Positions 6,537 to 15,604 of a stretch of DNA of 40,315 nt are shown piece after piece (position 1 is the first letter of the stretch; each line of letters starts with the position of its first letter). Both the position numbers and the translations under genes were made by a program. The stretch is from Natranaerobius trueperi (GTDB taxonomy: Bacteria > Bacillota > Natranaerobiia > Natranaerobiales > Natranaerobiaceae). The stretch is taken from the NCBI RefSeq assembly GCF_002216005.1, contig NZ_NIQC01000024.1, positions 1 through 40,315 on the forward strand. The letters are read 5' to 3'. The notes below the pieces were generated by a model. It saw only the letters and a list, made by a program, of their open reading frames with translations, was not told the origin of the DNA and ran no database searches.

Positions 6537-9500
6537 TTATTCTCCTTTCTCTAGGTACTCTTGTAGTGATTGTACCCGATTAATTTCTTCAGATTGTAAT
6601 GACTTAATAGCATTTACTAAAACTTTAGAAGTATCTATAGAAGTTAGACAAGGAATACCATTTTCTACTGCTGCTCTTCTAATTTTAAAACCATCCCTTG
6701 TAGGTTCTTTGCCTTTAGTAAATGTATTTATAACATATTGGATTTTGTTATCTTGAATAAGATCTAGTAAGTTAGGTGAGCTTTCTTGTATTTTAGAAAC
6801 TTCTTCTACTTCAATTCCTTGTGAACTTAAATATGAAGCTGTTTTTGGTGTTGCATATATATTTAAACCTAGGTCTTTTAAGTTTCTTACAAGAGGGGTA
6901 ACCTCTTTTTTATCCCTATCTGCAACCGTTACAAGTACTCCCCCTGATAAGGTTATATTGAAACCACTTGCAATCATAGCCTTATAAAGAGCACTATCTA
7001 AATTATAATCAATCCCTAATACTTCACCCGTAGATTTCATCTCCGGGCCTAGAGTAGTATCTACTTGTGCTAGTTTTGCAAAAGAAAACACTGGTGCTTT
7101 AACAGAATAGTAATTTGGTTCTGGATGCAAGCCAGGTGTTATCCCTTGATTTTTAATACTATATCCCATCATTACTTTAGTAGCTATTTTTACTAAAGGT
7201 AAGCCAGTAACTTTACTTATGAAAGGTACAGTTCGTGATGATCGTGGGTTAACTTCTATTACATATAATTTGTTATCATGGTAAGCATATTGGATATTTA
7301 TAATTCCTTTTACATTTAAACCCTTTGCTAAATTCTCAGTGTAATACTCTATTTTATCTTTCAGTTCTTTTGTAAGTGATATTGAAGGAAAAACTGCCAT
7401 GCTATCTCCAGAATGTACACCCGCTTTTTCGATATGCTCCATAATCCCAGGGATTAATACATTTTCTCCGTCATAAACAGCGTCTACTTCTAGTTCTATA
7501 CCTTGAATAAATTTATCTAACAAGATAGGATAATCAGGGGATACTTTAACTACCCAATTGATATAAGACTTTAATTCCTCACTGCTTCGTATTATCTCCA
7601 TTGCTTGCCCACCTAGGACATAAGACGGTCTAATAACTATCGGAAAGCCTATTTCTTCTGCAATTTTCAAAGCCTCTTCACTAGTTCTTGCCGTTTTTCC
7701 TTTTGGTCTATCTAGGTCTAAATCTTGTAATAGTTTATCAAACTTATCCCTGTCTTCAGCTCTATCCATATCACTTACACTAGTTCCGAGAATATTTGTA
7801 CCTAAATTGTTAAGTGGTCTTGCTAGATTTACTGCAGTTTGACCACCGAATTGGGTGATAACTCCGGTAGGTTTTTCTTTCTTTATTACTCCCATAACAT
7901 CTTCACATGTGAGAGGTTCAAAGTATAATTTATCTGAGATATTAAAATCAGTACTTACTGTTTCTGGGTTGTTATTAATTATAACTGCTTCATATCCAAG
8001 TTCTTTTAATGCTTGTGCTGAATGAACAGAGCAGTAGTCAAACTCGACTCCTTGTCCTATTCTGATAGGACCAGAACCTAAAACTATTACTTTATCTTGT
8101 TGTGAAACCAAAACTTCGTCTTCTTTTTCATAACTCGAGTAGTAATAGGGGGTATTCGCTTCATACTCAGCAGCACAAGTATCAACCATCTTATACGTAG
8201 GATTTATTTCTGCATAACTTCTTATCTTTGAAATATTATTGGTTGATGCAAAGTTTTCTATTACCTCATCAGTAAAACCATATTCTTTTAATTCTTGTAA
8301 AAACTCATTATCTAATGGTAATTTAGTTAGTTTTGTTTCAAGATCAACTAAATTTTTAATCTTAGCGAGAAAGTACCTATCAATTTCAGTGACGGAATGG
8401 ATAGTGCTAAGTGGTATCTCTTTTCTTATGGCATGAAATATCCAAAGAATTCGTTCATCTGTTTGCTCTTGAATATTAGTAATAATATCTTCATCTTTAA
8501 GATTAGTTAAATCTTTGTTATAAAGATCTCCTAGATCAATCTCAAGGGACCGTAATGCCTTCATAAAAGCAGACTCAAAGTTTCTACCTATTGCCATCAC
8601 TTCACCTGTAGCTTTCATTTGAGTCCCTAGTTTTCTATCAGCTAAGTTAAATTTATCAAAGGGAAACCTAGGAAGTTTTAAGACTATATAATCAAGGGTA
8701 GGCTCAAAACATGCGGATGTTGTTCCTGTTACCTGGTTTTGTATCTCATCTAAATTATAGCCAAGAGCGATCATAGTGGCTACTCGTGCAATGGGATAAC
8801 CCGTTGCTTTTGACGCAAGTGCACTAGATCTACTTACTCGAGGGTTTACTTCTATTACATAGTAGTCCCTACTATAGGGATCTAGTGCAAATTGAATATT
8901 ACATCCACCTTTAATCCCAAGTTCTCTAATAATTTTAATAGATGCACTTCGTAGCATTTGATGATCTTTATCTGTCAGTGTTTGAGATGGTGCAGTTACT
9001 ATACTGTCACCTGTATGAACTCCAACTGGGTCTATATTTTCCATATTACAGATAGTAATACAGTTGTCATTATTATCACGTATGACTTCATATTCAACCT
9101 CTTTCCAACCTGTAATGCAGCGTTCTACTAATATTTGATCGATAGGTGAGTTTTTCAACCCACTTAGTGCAATTTCCTTAAGCTCTTCTTCATCTCTACA
9201 AACACCACCACCGGTACCACCTAAGGTATAAGCAGGTCTTATAATTACCGGATACCCAATAGTACTTGCAAAGGTTAGAGCACCATCAACTGATGATACA
9301 ATTTTACTTTCAGCGATAGGTTCATTGATTTCATTCATAGTATTTTTGAATATATCTCTGTCTTCAGCTTTTTTAATCGATTCAGTTGAAGTACCTAAAA
9401 GTTTTACATTATACTCATCTAATATCTTAGATTCTTTCAGTTCCATTGAAAGATTTAACCCTACTTGACCCCCTAGTGTAGCTAATAAACCACATGGTCG

Positions 9501-9743
9501 TTCTTTTTTAATAATTTCTTTAAGATACTCCAAAGTAAGGGGTTCAAGATATACCTTATCAGCCATAGTGGTGTCTGTCATAATGGTAGCAGGATTAGAA
9601 TTAACTAAAATTACTTCATATCCCTCTTCTTTTAAAACAGAACAAGCTTGAGTACCGGCATAGTCAAACTCTACCGCTTGCCCTATTACAATAGGACCAG
9701 ATCCTATAACTAATATTTTGTTTAAATTATTATCTTTACCCAT
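6537..9743 (-). CDS. carB: Carbamoyl phosphate synthase large subunit
   Basis: A 1068-residue enzyme that makes carbamoyl phosphate from bicarbonate, ammonia (delivered by CarA) and two ATP. The two homologous synthetase halves each begin with a glycine-rich nucleotide fold (ILVIGSGPIVIGQAVEFDYAGTQA and VIVLGSGPIRIGQGVEFDYCSVHSA). Each continues with an ATP-grasp domain (RPAYTLGGTGGG; RPSYVLGGQAMEI), and the C-terminal MGS-like allosteric domain follows from about residue 935. The length is normal. I prefer the ATG at 9743-9741, 6 nt after AAGGTAGGTG, over a GTG three codons upstream. It overlaps the end of carA by 8 nt. Being inside the pyr operon, it is probably dedicated to pyrimidines. 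Confidence 0.96.
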   Translation of the reverse strand: MGKDNNLNKILVIGSGPIVIGQAVEFDYAGTQACSVLKEEGYEVILVNSNPATIMTDTTMADKVYLEPLTLEYLKEIIKKERPCGLLATLGGQVGLNLSMELKESKILDEYNVKLLGTSTESIKKAEDRDIFKNTMNEINEPIAESKIVSSVDGALTFASTIGYPVIIRPAYTLGGTGGGVCRDEEELKEIALSGLKNSPIDQILVERCITGWKEVEYEVIRDNNDNCITICNMENIDPVGVHTGDSIVTAPSQTLTDKDHQMLRSASIKIIRELGIKGGCNIQFALDPYSRDYYVIEVNPRVSRSSALASKATGYPIARVATMIALGYNLDEIQNQVTGTTSACFEPTLDYIVLKLPRFPFDKFNLADRKLGTQMKATGEVMAIGRNFESAFMKALRSLEIDLGDLYNKDLTNLKDEDIITNIQEQTDERILWIFHAIRKEIPLSTIHSVTEIDRYFLAKIKNLVDLETKLTKLPLDNEFLQELKEYGFTDEVIENFASTNNISKIRSYAEINPTYKMVDTCAAEYEANTPYYYSSYEKEDEVLVSQQDKVIVLGSGPIRIGQGVEFDYCSVHSAQALKELGYEAVIINNNPETVSTDFNISDKLYFEPLTCEDVMGVIKKEKPTGVITQFGGQTAVNLARPLNNLGTNILGTSVSDMDRAEDRDKFDKLLQDLDLDRPKGKTARTSEEALKIAEEIGFPIVIRPSYVLGGQAMEIIRSSEELKSYINWVVKVSPDYPILLDKFIQGIELEVDAVYDGENVLIPGIMEHIEKAGVHSGDSMAVFPSISLTKELKDKIEYYTENLAKGLNVKGIINIQYAYHDNKLYVIEVNPRSSRTVPFISKVTGLPLVKIATKVMMGYSIKNQGITPGLHPEPNYYSVKAPVFSFAKLAQVDTTLGPEMKSTGEVLGIDYNLDSALYKAMIASGFNITLSGGVLVTVADRDKKEVTPLVRNLKDLGLNIYATPKTASYLSSQGIEVEEVSKIQESSPNLLDLIQDNKIQYVINTFTKGKEPTRDGFKIRRAAVENGIPCLTSIDTSKVLVNAIKSLQSEEINRVQSLQEYLEKGE

Positions 9744-10800
9744 GATAATCACCTACCTTAGATTTTTTTATTAGCTTACTAAAATTAAATAAGATATCTT
9801 TTGAGTCCTGTGGTCCGGGACCTGCTTCTGGGTGAAACTGTACTGATAATACTGGTAGTGATTTATGAACAAAACCTTCTATAGTATCATCATTTAAATT
9901 TACATGAGTTATTCGAATATTATCTAAGACCTCACTTGCCTTTAAAGTATAGCCATGATTTTGAGAGGTTATCCATACTTTTTTTGTATCTAGATCTTTT
10001 ACTGGATGGTTTCCACCTCTATGACCATATTTCATTTTAACTGATTCAAAACCTAAGGACAGTCCTAATAACTGATGTCCTAAACAAATACCTAAAAGTG
10101 GAATTTGTTCTTCTAGTAATTTTTTAATAGTAGGTATTACCTCTGAGATATCCTTTGGATCACCAGGTCCATTTGATAACAAAATACCATCAGGTTCGTA
10201 ACTCATGATTTCTTCAAATGAACTAAAAGCCGGAAGAACTATAACTGTAGCTTCTAGGTTAGATAACGATTCAAGTAAACTTTTTTTAACTCCAAAATCT
10301 AAAGCAACTATCCTATCTTTTCCCCCAGGAACTACATAAGGCTTTACAGTAGTAACAGTCTTAACTAAATCATTAGTTGGTGTAGATACTGGTTTTTCAT
10401 CATCACAAATCACCTTCCCTTTCATAGTTCCTTTGGTTCGAATTAGGTTAGCAAGTTTTCTAGTATCTACCCCTGTAAGCCCAGTTATCTTACAGCTTTT
10501 AAGATATTCGTCAAAATCTATTTTCTTTTCAAAGTGACTAGGGCTCACACAAAGTTCTTTAGTTATAATAGCTGATACATGAGAAGTGCTTGATTCAAAG
10601 TCTTGTCTATTTATGCCACAGTTTCCAACTAGAGGATAAGTGAAAGTCACTATCTGATTACAATATGACGGGTCAGTGAGTGTTTCCTGAAAACCTGTCA
10701 TACTTGTTGTAACAACAACTTCTGCCTCTATATTTTCTTTTGTACCAATTGGAGTTCCGTAAAATATTGATCCATCTTCTAATAATAGTTTAGCACCCAT
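9736..10800 (-). CDS. carA: Carbamoyl phosphate synthase small (glutaminase) subunit
   Basis: A 354-residue subunit that releases ammonia from glutamine for CarB. The N-terminal CarA domain is followed by a class I glutamine amidotransferase domain with the nucleophile in LLGICLGHQLLG (Cys239) and the His/Glu of the triad in VQFHPEAGPGP (His323, Glu325). The length matches other Firmicute pyrimidine-type CarA proteins. The ATG at 10800 follows AAAGGAGGT. It starts 12 nt after pyrC and overlaps carB by 8 nt. Confidence 0.96.
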   Translation of the reverse strand: MGAKLLLEDGSIFYGTPIGTKENIEAEVVVTTSMTGFQETLTDPSYCNQIVTFTYPLVGNCGINRQDFESSTSHVSAIITKELCVSPSHFEKKIDFDEYLKSCKITGLTGVDTRKLANLIRTKGTMKGKVICDDEKPVSTPTNDLVKTVTTVKPYVVPGGKDRIVALDFGVKKSLLESLSNLEATVIVLPAFSSFEEIMSYEPDGILLSNGPGDPKDISEVIPTIKKLLEEQIPLLGICLGHQLLGLSLGFESVKMKYGHRGGNHPVKDLDTKKVWITSQNHGYTLKASEVLDNIRITHVNLNDDTIEGFVHKSLPVLSVQFHPEAGPGPQDSKDILFNFSKLIKKSKVGDYHG

Positions 10801-10812
10801 AGTTTACCTCCT

Positions 10813-12096
10813 TTATTTTTGAAGTTTGCCATCTTTTACTACAAATTTACCATTAACAATGGTAGCCTTCACTCTGCCAGTAAACTCAAAACCATCAAAT
10901 GGTGTATTTTTACCTAATGACTGAAATTCTTTTGAATCTACCAGATATTTCTCTTTAGGGTCAACTAGAGTTAATTGTGCTGGTTTTCCTTCCTTAATTT
11001 CTCCACCAGGTATCTTTAAAATTTTACGTGGGTTATAAGAAAGTTTAGTTGCAAGTTCTTTTAATGTTAATAACCCAGAATCAACTAATGCTTTTTTTGA
11101 AACTGAAAAAGCAGTCTCTAATCCGACTAATCCAAAGGGAGCGTTAGTCAGTTCTACATTCTTCTCATCAGGGGTATGAGGTGCATGGTCAGTTGCAATA
11201 CAATCTATAGTTCCGTCTACTACCCCTTTTAAAAGCGCTTGTCTGTCTTGTTCAGTTCTAAAGGGAGGGTTTACTTTTGAATTAGGATCAAAGTTTTCTA
11301 ATATATCTTCAGTGAGAAGTAAATGGTGAGGAGTCACCTCTGCTGTTATCTGTAGTCCATCGGCTTTAGCCTGTCTTATTAGGTTTACTGATTCTTCTGT
11401 ACTAACATGAGCAATGTGAACATGTGAATCTGTTAATTTAGAAAGCATTATATCTCGTGCTACTATTATATCTTCTGTTTGATTGGGTATCCCTGAAAGC
11501 CCAAGCATCATGGCAAGTGCTCCTTCATTCATATCTCCGCCATTAGAAAGATTTTTATCTTCACAGTGACTTATCAGAGGAACATCTAACATTTTTGCAT
11601 ACTCAAGAGCAGTTCTCATAACCTTTGCATCCATGATTGTATTACCATCATCAGAAAAGCCTACAGCTCCAGACAACGTTAGTTCATCCATTTCAGTTAT
11701 TTCCTTACCTTGACGTTCTTTTGTTATAGCTGCTATTGGGTGTACATTAACTACACCTTCAGTATGGGCTTTGTATTTTATTTGCTGGATAATTCCACTA
11801 TTATCTGCACATGGGTAGGTATTAGGCATACAACAAACTTCTGTAAAACCTCCCATAGCAGCACTTTTTGTCCCTGAAGCAATCGTTTCTTTTGCCTCAT
11901 AACCAGGCTCTCTTAAGTGTACATGCATATCACAAAACCCAGGAAAAACAGTATACTCAGAAGCATCTATTATTTCGATTCCTGTAGAATCTATTGAAAT
12001 GTTTTTTTCTATTTTTGTAATAATATCGTCTTTAATCAATATATCTACTTGCCTATCTTCACCAACTATTTGAGTATTTTTAAGCAATATTGCCAT
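10813..12096 (-). CDS. pyrC: Dihydroorotase
   Basis: A 427-residue amidohydrolase that cyclises carbamoyl aspartate to dihydroorotate. The class I (long) type is indicated by the metal site DMHVHLREPG and by the downstream SHCED, HIAHVST and IATDHAPH segments carrying the other metal ligands and the catalytic aspartate. I choose ATG at 12096-12094, 8 nt after AGGAGG; a GTG at 12105 directly abuts the ribosome binding site and is unlikely. It overlaps the end of pyrB by 17 nt, so the two are probably translationally coupled. Confidence 0.96.
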   Translation of the reverse strand: MAILLKNTQIVGEDRQVDILIKDDIITKIEKNISIDSTGIEIIDASEYTVFPGFCDMHVHLREPGYEAKETIASGTKSAAMGGFTEVCCMPNTYPCADNSGIIQQIKYKAHTEGVVNVHPIAAITKERQGKEITEMDELTLSGAVGFSDDGNTIMDAKVMRTALEYAKMLDVPLISHCEDKNLSNGGDMNEGALAMMLGLSGIPNQTEDIIVARDIMLSKLTDSHVHIAHVSTEESVNLIRQAKADGLQITAEVTPHHLLLTEDILENFDPNSKVNPPFRTEQDRQALLKGVVDGTIDCIATDHAPHTPDEKNVELTNAPFGLVGLETAFSVSKKALVDSGLLTLKELATKLSYNPRKILKIPGGEIKEGKPAQLTLVDPKEKYLVDSKEFQSLGKNTPFDGFEFTGRVKATIVNGKFVVKDGKLQK

Positions 12097-13021
12097 TCTG
12101 TTCACCTCCTGATAATAAATAAAGTAATGCCATTCTAATAGCTAGACCATTAGTTACCTGTTCATTTATACGAGATTTTAAACTATCGGCTACTTCTCCA
12201 GTAAGCTCAATCCCCCGATTGATTGGTCCAGGATGTAATAATAGTGCATCTTTTTTAGCTAATGAAAGCCGTTCCTTTGTTATCCCATATAGTCTAGCGT
12301 ATTCTCTTAAGCTCGGAATTAAAGTAGTTCCTTGTCTTTCTTTTTGTATTCTTAAAGCCATAACAACATCTACATCTTTTAATGCATCCTCAACTTTATG
12401 ATGGCATGTAACATTTAGTTTAGTGAACTTATTATGGTCTAGTAATGTAGGAGGTCCTGAAAGGGCCACCTCTGCACCTAATTTTGTAAGTCCCCAAATA
12501 TTTGATTTAGCAACACGGCTGTGTGCTATATCTCCTACGATCGCCACTTTTTTCCCTTTAAGACTAGTTAACTGTTCTCTAATTGTCATCATATCAAGTA
12601 AAGCTTGAGTCGGATGTTCATGAGTACCGTCTCCTGCATTTATAATAGAACTTGTGACATTGTCTGCTAATAACTTACAAGACCCAGCCATAGGATGGCG
12701 CATAACTACTATATTAACTCCAAGAGCTTCTAAAGTTTTCCCTGTATCTACAAGACTTTCACCTTTAACAACACTACTAGCTGAAGAATTAATGTTAACT
12801 GTGTCTGCACCTAGATATTTTCCGGCCAATTCAAAAGAAGCTCGAGTTCGCGTACTAGGCTCATAAAACATATTGATCATTGAAACTCCTTTTAAAGTGG
12901 GAAGTTTTTTATACTTTCTTGTTGCAAATTCCTTTAAGCTATCTGCTGTATCAAGAATCAGTTCTAACTCTTCTTTTGAAAGATCTTTTAACCCTAATAA
13001 ATCCTTTCTTTTAAGAACCAA
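12080..13021 (-). CDS. pyrB: Aspartate carbamoyltransferase catalytic subunit
   Basis: A 313-residue enzyme that condenses carbamoyl phosphate with aspartate, the committed step of pyrimidine synthesis. The carbamoyl-phosphate motif FYEPSTRTRASFE and the HPTQALLD motif are intact, with HPGPINRG near the C-terminus. No pyrI regulatory subunit is present, as usual in Firmicutes that use PyrR. The start is TTG at 13021-13019, 7 nt after GGGAGGG. An open extension upstream to 13096 runs through the attenuator and is not expected to be translated. It is preceded by the PyrR-type attenuator at 13051-13175. Confidence 0.95.
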   Translation of the reverse strand: MVLKRKDLLGLKDLSKEELELILDTADSLKEFATRKYKKLPTLKGVSMINMFYEPSTRTRASFELAGKYLGADTVNINSSASSVVKGESLVDTGKTLEALGVNIVVMRHPMAGSCKLLADNVTSSIINAGDGTHEHPTQALLDMMTIREQLTSLKGKKVAIVGDIAHSRVAKSNIWGLTKLGAEVALSGPPTLLDHNKFTKLNVTCHHKVEDALKDVDVVMALRIQKERQGTTLIPSLREYARLYGITKERLSLAKKDALLLHPGPINRGIELTGEVADSLKSRINEQVTNGLAIRMALLYLLSGGEQNGNIA

Positions 13022-13050
13022 TATATATCCCTCCCTTGTATTTTTTACAT

Positions 13051-13175
13051 AAAAAAACTTCCTATTTGCATACAAGGCTAATAGGAAGTTATACATCTAA
13101 ATCTGGCACAGGTCCCCCGTCTTTACAGGAGTCTATATTTAGATGACTCTCCCTTATTAGCCTCGCAGGACTAAT
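13051..13175 (-). promoter_or_regulatory. PyrR-dependent attenuator in the pyrR-pyrB intercistronic region
   Basis: On the minus strand the PyrR-binding hairpin is ATTAG-TCCTGCGAGG-CTAAT (13175-13156), containing the conserved TCCnGnGAGG core. Downstream lies an intrinsic terminator, AACTTCCTATT (13090-13080) pairing with AATAGGAAGTT (13066-13056), followed by seven T. The antiterminator is also visible: AGGCTAATA of the binding loop (13163-13155) is fully complementary to TATTAGCCT of the terminator 5' side (13083-13075). PyrR with UMP would stabilise the first hairpin and so favour termination. Confidence 0.9.
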
Positions 13176-13197
13176 TTAAAGGGCCATATATTTTGTT

Positions 13198-13906
<709 letters not shown>

Positions 13907-13934
13907 TTAAAGGAGCCATCTATCAATTTGTTAT

Positions 13935-13963
13935 AGTATATATTTTTTTATATAATCTGTCAA
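13935..13963 (-). promoter_or_regulatory. Sigma-A type promoter of the pyr operon
   Basis: On the minus strand TTGACA (13963-13958) and TATACT (13940-13935) are separated by exactly 17 nt. Transcription would start near 13928, about 20 nt before the first PyrR-binding hairpin, which fits the known layout of pyr leaders. Confidence 0.85.
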
Positions 13964-13988
13964 GTCTTTAAGTGGTTAGATAGAAAGT

Positions 13989-14017
13989 TTGTAGATTGTC
14001 GTCGAATGTTGTATAAT
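13989..14017 (+). promoter_or_regulatory. Likely promoter of the gltS-like gene
   Basis: TTGTAG (13989-13994) and TATAAT (14012-14017) are separated by 17 nt. The predicted start is near 14024, directly before the leader hairpin at 14027-14047. It is divergent from the pyr promoter, about 25 nt away. Confidence 0.6.
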
Positions 14018-14026
14018 GTAATTTAG

Positions 14027-14047
14027 ACCCCGAGTTTTTTTCGGGGT
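14027..14047 (+). promoter_or_regulatory. Leader hairpin at the 5' end of the gltS-like transcript
   Basis: ACCCCGA and TCGGGGT form a 7-bp stem with a 7-nt loop (GTTTTTT), followed by TTAA. It lies within a few bases of the predicted transcription start. It may stabilise the mRNA 5' end or act as a weak attenuator; no ligand-binding motif is recognised. Confidence 0.45.
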
Positions 14048-14094
14048 TTAATACATTAAATAGATATAAAACGTTTTTTTAAGGAGGGATTCTA

Positions 14095-15501
14095 GTGACT
14101 CAACTATCTATAGGTTTCAGCATTCTATTATTAGGTGTATTGCTATTAATTGGTAAATTTATCAGAGTTAAAGTTTCTTTATTACAAGATCTATTCCTTC
14201 CAAGCTCAGTTATAGCTGGGTTTGTAGGTTTAATTTTAGGACCAGAAGTATTAGGAAATTTATTTGACTTCTCTAATATTTTTTATTGGTTTCAATCTGG
14301 TATTTTTCCAGAACACAGTCTAGAGACTTGGGCGTATTTACCAGGTTTGATGATCAATGTAGTTTTTGCTTCTCTTTTTTTAGGTAAAAAATTGCCTACC
14401 CTAAATAAAGTCTGGACCTTAGCCGGACCACAGGTTGTTCTAGGATATATCTTTTCATTTGGCCAATATATTGTGGGACTATTACTTGTTATATTCATTT
14501 TAACACCTGTATTTGGAGTCGATCCACTGGCAGGAGCATTAATTGAAATAGGTTTTGTTGGTGGTCACGGTACTGCAGCTGGACTTGCAGACACCTTTGC
14601 AGAAATGGGATTTGAAGATGGTGAAGCCCTTGCTACAGGTATGGCAACTGTTGGTGTGTTAGGTGGAGCTATTATTGGTATATCTCTTATCAACTGGGGA
14701 GTAAGTAATAAAAAGCTAAATACTAATTCTAAACCTCAATCTCGAGACGATATTGAAAAAAAGGGACTTACAGAATTAGATCAACGTTCACCAGCAGGAC
14801 ATTTAAGTACAAAAGCTGAATCAATAGAACCACTATCATTACATTTTGGTTATATTGCACTATCTATTCTCCTAGGTTACGGTATCCTTGAAGGCCTTGT
14901 ATGGTTTGAGGATGTTACTTGGGGACAAGCCACCGGTGTTTACCTAATAGAATATGTTCCTCTCTTTCCATTAGCAATGGTAGGAGGTATAATAACTCAA
15001 TTTGCATTAGATAGACTAGATGGTTATAAAACTTTAGATGAAGATTTTATTTCTAGAATACAAGGACTTGCATTAGATATATTAATTGTTAGTTCTTTAG
15101 CAACTCTTCAACTTACAGTTATTAGAGATAATATTATCCCATTCACTGTTTTAGCTATAGGTGGTATTATTTGGACTATTTTTGTCTTTAGAATATTAGC
15201 ACCAAAAGTATTAACTTCTTATTGGTTTGAAAGAGCAATTGGTGATTTCGGACAATCCATGGGAGTTGCTGCTACTGGGCTATTATTAATGAAAGTAGCG
15301 GACCCAGAAAATGAAACTCCGGCACTAGAAAGTTTTGGCTACAAACAAATTTTATTCGAACCTATAGTCGGAGGCGGTCTATTTACAGCAGCTTCAGCTC
15401 CACTTATCTTCCAGTTTGGTGCTATTAATGTCCTAATCTTTCTTACGATCATAACTACTTTCCTTTTATTATTTGGATTATTTTATTTTAAAAATAAATA
15501 A
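14095..15501 (+). CDS. gltS: GltS-type sodium:glutamate symporter (ESS family)
   Basis: A 468-residue polytopic membrane protein, predicted to have about 10-12 helices. It carries features of the ESS glutamate:Na+ symporters: two repeated halves, LLQDLFLPSSVIAGFVGL near the N-terminus and the re-entrant-loop-like segment FVGGHGTAAGLADTFAEMGFEDG (around residues 153-175). It would import glutamate or a related dicarboxylate with sodium. It is longer than E. coli GltS (401 aa), partly because of a hydrophilic central loop (about residues 205-245). The start is GTG at 14095, 8 nt after AAGGAGGG. It is flanked by its own promoter and terminator, so it is probably monocistronic. The exact substrate is inferred. 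Confidence 0.85.
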   Translation: MTQLSIGFSILLLGVLLLIGKFIRVKVSLLQDLFLPSSVIAGFVGLILGPEVLGNLFDFSNIFYWFQSGIFPEHSLETWAYLPGLMINVVFASLFLGKKLPTLNKVWTLAGPQVVLGYIFSFGQYIVGLLLVIFILTPVFGVDPLAGALIEIGFVGGHGTAAGLADTFAEMGFEDGEALATGMATVGVLGGAIIGISLINWGVSNKKLNTNSKPQSRDDIEKKGLTELDQRSPAGHLSTKAESIEPLSLHFGYIALSILLGYGILEGLVWFEDVTWGQATGVYLIEYVPLFPLAMVGGIITQFALDRLDGYKTLDEDFISRIQGLALDILIVSSLATLQLTVIRDNIIPFTVLAIGGIIWTIFVFRILAPKVLTSYWFERAIGDFGQSMGVAATGLLLMKVADPENETPALESFGYKQILFEPIVGGGLFTAASAPLIFQFGAINVLIFLTIITTFLLLFGLFYFKNK

Positions 15502-15511
15502 AACTTCTTTA

Positions 15512-15545
15512 ACACCCATCATCAATAAATGATGGGTGTTTTTAG
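15512..15545 (+). terminator. Rho-independent terminator of the gltS-like gene
   Basis: ACACCCATCAT (15512-15522) and ATGATGGGTGT (15529-15539) form a perfect 11-bp stem with a 6-nt loop, followed by TTTTT. Confidence 0.92.
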
Positions 15546-15553
15546 TATGCTTC

Positions 15554-15577
15554 TTTTTAGTGTGGTTACACTAAAAA
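15554..15577 (+). promoter_or_regulatory. Perfect palindrome upstream of nhaC
   Basis: TTTTTAGTGT and ACACTAAAAA are perfectly complementary around GGTT. It ends 13 nt before the nhaC ribosome binding site. It is AT-rich and has no T tract beyond the arm, so a protein operator or mRNA 5' hairpin is more likely than a terminator. The GTGT/ACAC core is operator-like. Confidence 0.5.
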
Positions 15578-15604
15578 TGTATTACTAAAAGGAGGGAGTT
15601 TTTC

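Noticed and set aside
13022-13096. N-terminal extension of pyrB by 25 codons.
   Set aside because: It would be translated from inside the attenuator stem, has no ribosome binding site, and the TTG at 13021 has ideal spacing to GGGAGGG.
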